Under the pieces are notes generated by a model, which had not been told where the DNA came from, made no database searches, and saw only the letters and a list, made by a program, of their open reading frames with translations. DNA of 25,660 nt from Candidatus Iainarchaeum sp. Lineage in GTDB: Archaea > Iainarchaeota > Iainarchaeia > Iainarchaeales > DTGL01. The DNA is taken from positions 1 through 25,660 of the forward strand of contig JAFCFP010000011.1 of NCBI GenBank assembly GCA_017608575.1. The letters run 5' to 3'. Numbering within the stretch: position 1 is the first letter of the stretch; every line of letters begins with the position of its first letter. Below are positions 21,321 through 25,660 of the stretch, piece by piece. Position numbers and translations under genes: made by a program.

Positions 21321-22718
21321 ATGATTAAGGTCAGCAACACGCTTGGAGGCAAAAAAGAAAAACTTGTACCAGTCAAAAAAGACTGCATTAGAATGTATGT
21401 TTGCGGTCCAACGGTTTACGGTCCAGCGCACATAGGGCATGCCCGAACATATATTGCCTTTGACATTATTCGCAGGTATTTGGAATTCAAAGGATTCAAT
21501 GTAAAATTTGTAATGAACATTACTGATGTGCACGATGACATGATAAAGCGCGCCAACGAAGAGGGCATTTCCATTTTCCAACTTGGAGACAAAAACATTA
21601 AACTGTTCTTTAAAGACATGAATGCATTGGACATAAAGCCTGCAAGCAAGTATCCAAGAGTAACAGAAGAAATTCCAGCAATAATTGAAGCAGTGCAAAA
21701 ACTCGTGGAAAAAGGCTACGCCTATGAAACAGACGACGGTGTTTATTTTGATGTTTCAAAATTCCCAGAATACGGAAAGCTTTCAGGGATTAAATTCAAA
21801 CAAGGCATTACTGGAACAAGAGTGGACACTGACAAATATGAAAAAAAGCAAGCACAGGATTTTGCGGTCTGGAAAAAAGCAAAACCAAACGAGCCATTCT
21901 GGGATTCGCCTTTTGGAAAGGGAAGACCAGGCTGGCACATTGAGTGCAGTGTAATGAGCTCCAAATATTTGGGTCTACCACTGGATATTCACGGCGGAGC
22001 AATTGATTTAGTTTTTCCACATCACGAAAACGAAATAGCCCAAAGCGAGGCAGCCTTTGGAGTGAAACCGTTTGTAAAATACTGGCTTCACACTGGCTTT
22101 TTGAATGTTGAAGGGCAAAAAATGAGCAAGTCCCTTGGAAACTTTATTACTATCCCGGAACTCCTTAAAGAATTTTCAGCAAAAGAGTTCCGCTTTTTTA
22201 TTGCTTCAACGCATTACAAGAGCAGGATTAATTTTTCAAAAAAAGAAATGGAAAAATACCGCAGAACGCTTAAAAAATTAAACGAGTTTTTGCACAGGTT
22301 GCAGGAAGTCCAGTCAGAAAAAGGCGACAATGTCAGCGTAGAAAAATTAATTGAACAATCGCGTGCTTCATTCATTGAACAAATGGACAACGATTTTTCG
22401 TTTCCAAATGCTTGGTCTGTTGTTTTTGAATTTGAATCACAGATGAACAAACTGCTTGCAGAAGGAAAAGTGAGCAAAAAATCAGCAGAAAAAGCGCTTG
22501 AATTCATGAAAGAAATTGATTCAATTTTTAGGGTTTTTTCATTCAAAAAAGAAGTCCCATTAGACAAAGAAATTAAAAGGCTAATAGCCAAAAGGAATGA
22601 ATTTAGAAAGAAAAAGGATTTTGCAAGCGCTGACAAAATAAGGGACGAGTTGAAAGCAAGAGGCATAATCTTGCTTGACACTCCAGAGGGAACAAAATGG
22701 CGCAAATTGCAGGAATGA
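21321..22718 (+). CDS. cysS: Cysteinyl-tRNA synthetase
   Basis: The 465-residue class I synthetase charges tRNA-Cys. CGPTVYGPAHIGHAR contains HIGH (37-40) and the zinc Cys28; GWHIECSVMS and PHHENEIAQSE give the remaining zinc ligands; KMSKS is exact at 267-271. The C-terminal helical region ends with ADKIRDELKARGI, as usual. ATG 21321 begins 18 bases after purB. Many archaea have CysS, but some methanogens use another route, so its presence is a useful marker. Confidence 0.97.
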   Translation: MIKVSNTLGGKKEKLVPVKKDCIRMYVCGPTVYGPAHIGHARTYIAFDIIRRYLEFKGFNVKFVMNITDVHDDMIKRANEEGISIFQLGDKNIKLFFKDMNALDIKPASKYPRVTEEIPAIIEAVQKLVEKGYAYETDDGVYFDVSKFPEYGKLSGIKFKQGITGTRVDTDKYEKKQAQDFAVWKKAKPNEPFWDSPFGKGRPGWHIECSVMSSKYLGLPLDIHGGAIDLVFPHHENEIAQSEAAFGVKPFVKYWLHTGFLNVEGQKMSKSLGNFITIPELLKEFSAKEFRFFIASTHYKSRINFSKKEMEKYRRTLKKLNEFLHRLQEVQSEKGDNVSVEKLIEQSRASFIEQMDNDFSFPNAWSVVFEFESQMNKLLAEGKVSKKSAEKALEFMKEIDSIFRVFSFKKEVPLDKEIKRLIAKRNEFRKKKDFASADKIRDELKARGIILLDTPEGTKWRKLQE

Positions 22719-22784
22719 AATTCCAGCAATGGGCAAGCGAGGGAAAAGGTTTAAAACAGTGAATGCCTATTTTTTTTGGTTGAA

Positions 22785-24581
22785 ATGATTGTTGAAACGC
22801 AAATAGCAACAGTTCTCTGGGACATTGGCCTCATAATCATTCTTGCAACAGTTTTCAACTTTATTGCCAGGGCATTTAAACAACCGCCATTGCTTGCATT
22901 TATTTTGGCCGGAGTTTTTCTTGGGCCCTTTGGCTTCTCTCTTATTACCAAGTTTTTGCTTGGAAGTGAAATTCACCTGCTTGGTGGAGATATTGATTTG
23001 GTAAAACAGCTCTCCGAAATGGGAGTTGCATTCCTTCTTTTTTCAGTTGGCATTGAATCTGATTTCACAAAACTCCGCAAGCTCAGTTTGGTGGTAATAC
23101 TCGGTGGAATAATTCAAGTGTTTTTTATTTTCGGGTTTGTGTACCTTTTAATGAATTTTTTCCAAGCACTGCAGCCAATGGAAGCAGTTTATTTGGGGTT
23201 AATCCTTGCTTTTTCCTCAACAATGGTTGTGGTAAAGCTTTTGTCTGACAATTTCAGCATTGACACATTGCATGGTCGGTTAATGATTGGCTTTTTGCTT
23301 TTACAGGACGTTTTGGTAATCCTAATACTTCCAATTTTGAGCAATATTGGAACAATTTTTTCACCGGGCTTTTTTGCCGGATTCCTTTTCTCGGGGGCAG
23401 CGTTGTTTATTCTCGCCTTAATAATGAGTCGTTATGTGTATCCAGCGATTTTCAGGTTTTCTTTCAGGAACTCTGAATTGTTATTTCTTACAGCCATTGC
23501 TTCCTGTTTTGGATTCATGTTTCTGGCTTATGCATTGAATTTGCCGCTGGCAATAGGTGCATTTGTTTGCGGTTTGTCCCTTTCAATGCTTCCATACAAT
23601 TTCCAAATATATGAAGAAATCCGCGGAATCAGGGATTTTTTTGTTACTTTCTTTTTTGTAACACTGGGCTTCCAGTTAACGCCAGTTTTCTTTGGAGTTC
23701 TCTGGAAAACGGTGCTGTTTTCTCTAGGAGTTGTTCTCATATTAAAGCCGTTAAGCCTTTATGCGATAACCTATCTGTCTGGTTATGGGAAAAGAGTTTC
23801 CCTTTTTGTTTCGCTTGGATTGGCACAGGTTTCAGAGTTTTCATTCCTGCTTGCAAACCAGGGGCTTGAAAACGGGCTTTTGAACAAGGAATTCTATTCT
23901 GCTACAATTTTTATTATTGCAATTTCAATGGTAATAACACCGTACATTTTTAAATACGAGGAAAAATTCTACAATTTATTCAAAGGCGTTACCCTTTTCC
24001 CCAAATCGTTTGACAGAAAACGCTTTTACAACAGAGTGCTATGGCTTGAAGAGGGAAAAAGCGTTTCAGATCACATAGTGATTGTTGGTTCCGGTGTTGT
24101 TGGTGGTTCAATTGCCCGCGCTTTAAAGGACACGCATCCATTGATTGCAATGGACCAGGACCCTGATGTTGTTGAAGGAATGAAGCATGAAAATGTAAAC
24201 ATTTTTTTGGGAGAAGCCGATAACAAAACGCTTTGGAGAAAACTCCGGCTTGACAAAGCAAAAATGTTAGTGCTTGCAATTCCAAATATTGGTTCTTCTC
24301 TCAGGCTTTTGCGTTATGCAAAGGAAATAAACCCAAAAATTGTTGTTTTTGCAAGAGCGCATACTTTTGAAAATGCTTCAAGGCTTTACGAGGAAGGAGC
24401 TGACTATGTGTGCATGCCTGAAGTGGTTGGCTCAAATGTCTTCCTTAAAACAATAATTGAATTCCTTGAAACAAACGCTTTAAACCACATAAACGTATTA
24501 CAGGATGAATTCGTCAAATACTTAAAAGAACGCTCAAAGCAATCGAAGAAAAAGCCCTTTGTCCACAGGGATAGCATTTAA
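22785..24581 (+). CDS. CPA2-family cation/proton antiporter with TrkA-N domain (KefB/YbaL-like)
   Basis: The 598-residue product has about 12-13 membrane helices in the first 390 residues, including the FSSTMVVVKLLSD and GFLLLQDVLVILILP segments typical of monovalent cation:proton antiporter-2 proteins. A cytoplasmic TrkA-N nucleotide-binding domain covers about 430-545 and begins VIVGSGVVGGSIARAL, the Rossmann G-x-G-x-x-G loop at 435-440. This domain gates such transporters by NAD(H) or similar ligands. ATG 22785 is about 32 bases after GTTTAAAAC and may be leaderless. Its stop overlaps that of the convergent Hsp20 gene by four bases. The exact ion (K+ or Na+) is not visible. Confidence 0.9.
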   Translation: MIVETQIATVLWDIGLIIILATVFNFIARAFKQPPLLAFILAGVFLGPFGFSLITKFLLGSEIHLLGGDIDLVKQLSEMGVAFLLFSVGIESDFTKLRKLSLVVILGGIIQVFFIFGFVYLLMNFFQALQPMEAVYLGLILAFSSTMVVVKLLSDNFSIDTLHGRLMIGFLLLQDVLVILILPILSNIGTIFSPGFFAGFLFSGAALFILALIMSRYVYPAIFRFSFRNSELLFLTAIASCFGFMFLAYALNLPLAIGAFVCGLSLSMLPYNFQIYEEIRGIRDFFVTFFFVTLGFQLTPVFFGVLWKTVLFSLGVVLILKPLSLYAITYLSGYGKRVSLFVSLGLAQVSEFSFLLANQGLENGLLNKEFYSATIFIIAISMVITPYIFKYEEKFYNLFKGVTLFPKSFDRKRFYNRVLWLEEGKSVSDHIVIVGSGVVGGSIARALKDTHPLIAMDQDPDVVEGMKHENVNIFLGEADNKTLWRKLRLDKAKMLVLAIPNIGSSLRLLRYAKEINPKIVVFARAHTFENASRLYEEGADYVCMPEVVGSNVFLKTIIEFLETNALNHINVLQDEFVKYLKERSKQSKKKPFVHRDSI

Positions 24582-25057
24582 ATTTTTTCAAGGGTTATTT
24601 CAAGAATGCCGTTCTTGAAGCTTTTCTTGGGCCTTTTTTTAACGCTTGCATTTAATTCAATTTCTTGATAATACGGTGTTTCTCCACCGACAACAATTGA
24701 AACCTTTTTATCCCGCACTCTTATAGCAATGTCTTCTTTTTTTGCGCCGGGAAGTTCTCCAATAATTATTATTTTTTCTCCAAAATCAATAACTTCCAAC
24801 AATGGCGTTCTTTCTTTTGGAACAACTCTTTTTTTTGATTTAAGTTCGTTAAGTTCATTTACATTAATTTTTCCGCCTGGCGCCATGCTTAATGAAAACC
24901 CCATTACAAACGGTCTTTTCTTTTTTGAATCAAACCATTCCTCTGGAAGTTCAACACCAACCATTAGGTCTTCCATAACTTTCTGAATTTGTTTTTTCAT
25001 TTCCTCAAATTCTTGCAGGTCATTTGGTTTTTTTTTCTTTTTGCTTTGTATATCCAT
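24578..25057 (-). CDS. Second Hsp20-like protein, archaeal type
   Basis: The 159-residue product has a Lys/Glu-rich N-terminal helix (about 1-35), a linker with the archaeal-type motif GFSLSMAPGGKI, then a compact CS/alpha-crystallin domain (about 80-159) with IGELPGAKKEDI and KNGILEITLEK at the very end, so there is no C-terminal extension with an IxI motif. ATG 25057 shares its A with the rnhB stop (TAATG) and has GGAGG inside the end of rnhB, so it depends on rnhB translation. It may act as a holdase or, like CS domains, as a co-chaperone. Confidence 0.85.
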   Translation of the reverse strand: MDIQSKKKKKPNDLQEFEEMKKQIQKVMEDLMVGVELPEEWFDSKKKRPFVMGFSLSMAPGGKINVNELNELKSKKRVVPKERTPLLEVIDFGEKIIIIGELPGAKKEDIAIRVRDKKVSIVVGGETPYYQEIELNASVKKRPKKSFKNGILEITLEKI

Positions 25058-25660
25058 TAGTATTCCTCCAGCCTTTTTTGGAATTTTTTGTCCAATGCAT
25101 TCATGCTTGTCTGCCAGTTTTTTCGCGCGCAGGACGGCAGGCAATTGTTGTTTTCAATGTATTTTTCAATGAATTCCCTTGTTTTTGGGTCATGTGAATA
25201 ACCGGAGCCAATGTCTCCGAATTCCTGTTTGAGTTTTTCTATTTCACGATCTCTTGCAACCTTTGCAATAATGCTTGCCGCGCTCACAACAGCGTGGTTT
25301 TTGTCAGCAAAGTGCTCTGCCCGGATTAAAATTGGTTCACAAAAATATTTTTTAATCCTTTTGGCAAAATTCTGTTCAATTAAATCCGGTGAATCTGCAA
25401 TAAGCACTTCTGGTTTTTGCTTTAACGAATTAAGCATTGCGCCGATTTTCATTGCCTCTATTTCATTCAGCGAACGCCTGTCCATTAAGCCGTCGAGCTC
25501 TTTTGGGTGCACGATTGCAATTGCGTAATCTTCCACTGTTTCCTTTATTTTTTTCTCCAAGTATTCCCTTTCGCCTTTTTTCAAAAGCTTTGAATCCTTC
25601 ACTTTTAATTCTTTAAGTGCTTCCTCTTGCTCTTTTGAAGCCAGCACTACTGCGAGAACC
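25057..25660 (-). CDS. rnhB: Ribonuclease HII, N-terminus beyond window
   Basis: The gene is open to the edge of the window, so the first part (the GIDEAGRG metal motif) is missing here. What remains starts with VLAVVLASKE and shows KDSKLL, the substrate loop, then DSPDL with the third catalytic Asp region, KNHAVVSAASIIAKVARDREI and GSGYSHDPKTREFI, which are the hallmarks of RNase HII. The enzyme removes RNA from DNA, including single ribonucleotides. The LPSCARKNWQTS end matches archaeal RnhB. It is followed by Hsp20 with a TAATG overlap. Confidence 0.94.
   Translation of the reverse strand, partial: VLAVVLASKEQEEALKELKVKDSKLLKKGEREYLEKKIKETVEDYAIAIVHPKELDGLMDRRSLNEIEAMKIGAMLNSLKQKPEVLIADSPDLIEQNFAKRIKKYFCEPILIRAEHFADKNHAVVSAASIIAKVARDREIEKLKQEFGDIGSGYSHDPKTREFIEKYIENNNCLPSCARKNWQTSMNALDKKFQKRLEEY

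Noticed and set aside
1..25660. CRISPR array, rRNA gene or intact transposase
   Set aside because: No regularly spaced repeats, rRNA landmarks or transposase motifs are seen on either strand.

Overview
The window reads as a compact archaeal chromosome segment. The archaeal signs are an archaeal/eukaryotic-type tyrosyl-tRNA synthetase, a RibL-type FAD synthetase, two archaeal-style Hsp20 proteins, a tRNA-Leu with no encoded CCA end, and TATA-like boxes about 25-28 bases before several starts, some apparently leaderless. Mixed in are genes more usual in bacteria: a fused RibBA, FolC, a folate-type one-carbon set and CysS. Low G+C, very short spacers and many small proteins fit a DPANN-type archaeon such as Diapherotrites or Micrarchaeota. 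That lineage is an inference from gene content.

Layout. Bases 1-550 hold a stand-alone translation-factor beta-barrel protein and tRNA-Leu(CAA). Bases 550-2400 are A+T-rich and poor in genes: a broken small reading frame, nested inverted repeats, a SprT-like metalloprotease with a long charged tail, a possible gene remnant and an unrecognised small basic protein. Bases 2500-4880 carry a small membrane protein and, on the minus strand, a redox/Fe-S operon: leader ORF, membrane-anchored DsbA-like protein, glutaredoxin, ferredoxin, DUF59 protein. Bases 4995-5060 are a small G+C-rich structured island, a candidate ncRNA. Bases 5062-8862 form a minus-strand run: guaB, ribBA, a small RHH-like protein and a methyltransferase. 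purA diverges from guaB.

Bases 10247-13035 hold the most unusual set: a RimK-type ATP-grasp ligase overlapped by a second ATP-grasp paralogue that has lost its metal ligands, then divergently a RimB-type retropepsin-like protein and a GNAT acetyltransferase. This looks like a protein or cofactor tailing and trimming system. Bases 13045-16483 hold ribL, tyrS, a Yip1-like membrane protein, an Hsp20 gene with a striking three-part operator, and a secreted/anchored protein of unknown role. Bases 16540-19840 are a folate operon: folC, an ECF-type S component and glyA. Bases 19905-24581 carry purB-cysS and a CPA2 antiporter with a TrkA-N domain. The window ends with a second Hsp20 translationally coupled to rnhB, which runs off the edge.

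Taken together, purA, purB and guaB partition IMP between AMP and GMP. GTP then feeds riboflavin through RibA, and RibL finishes FAD. Several divergent pairs (guaB/purA, ribL/tyrS, folC/purB) share one TATA-like element in a spacer of about 65-75 bp.
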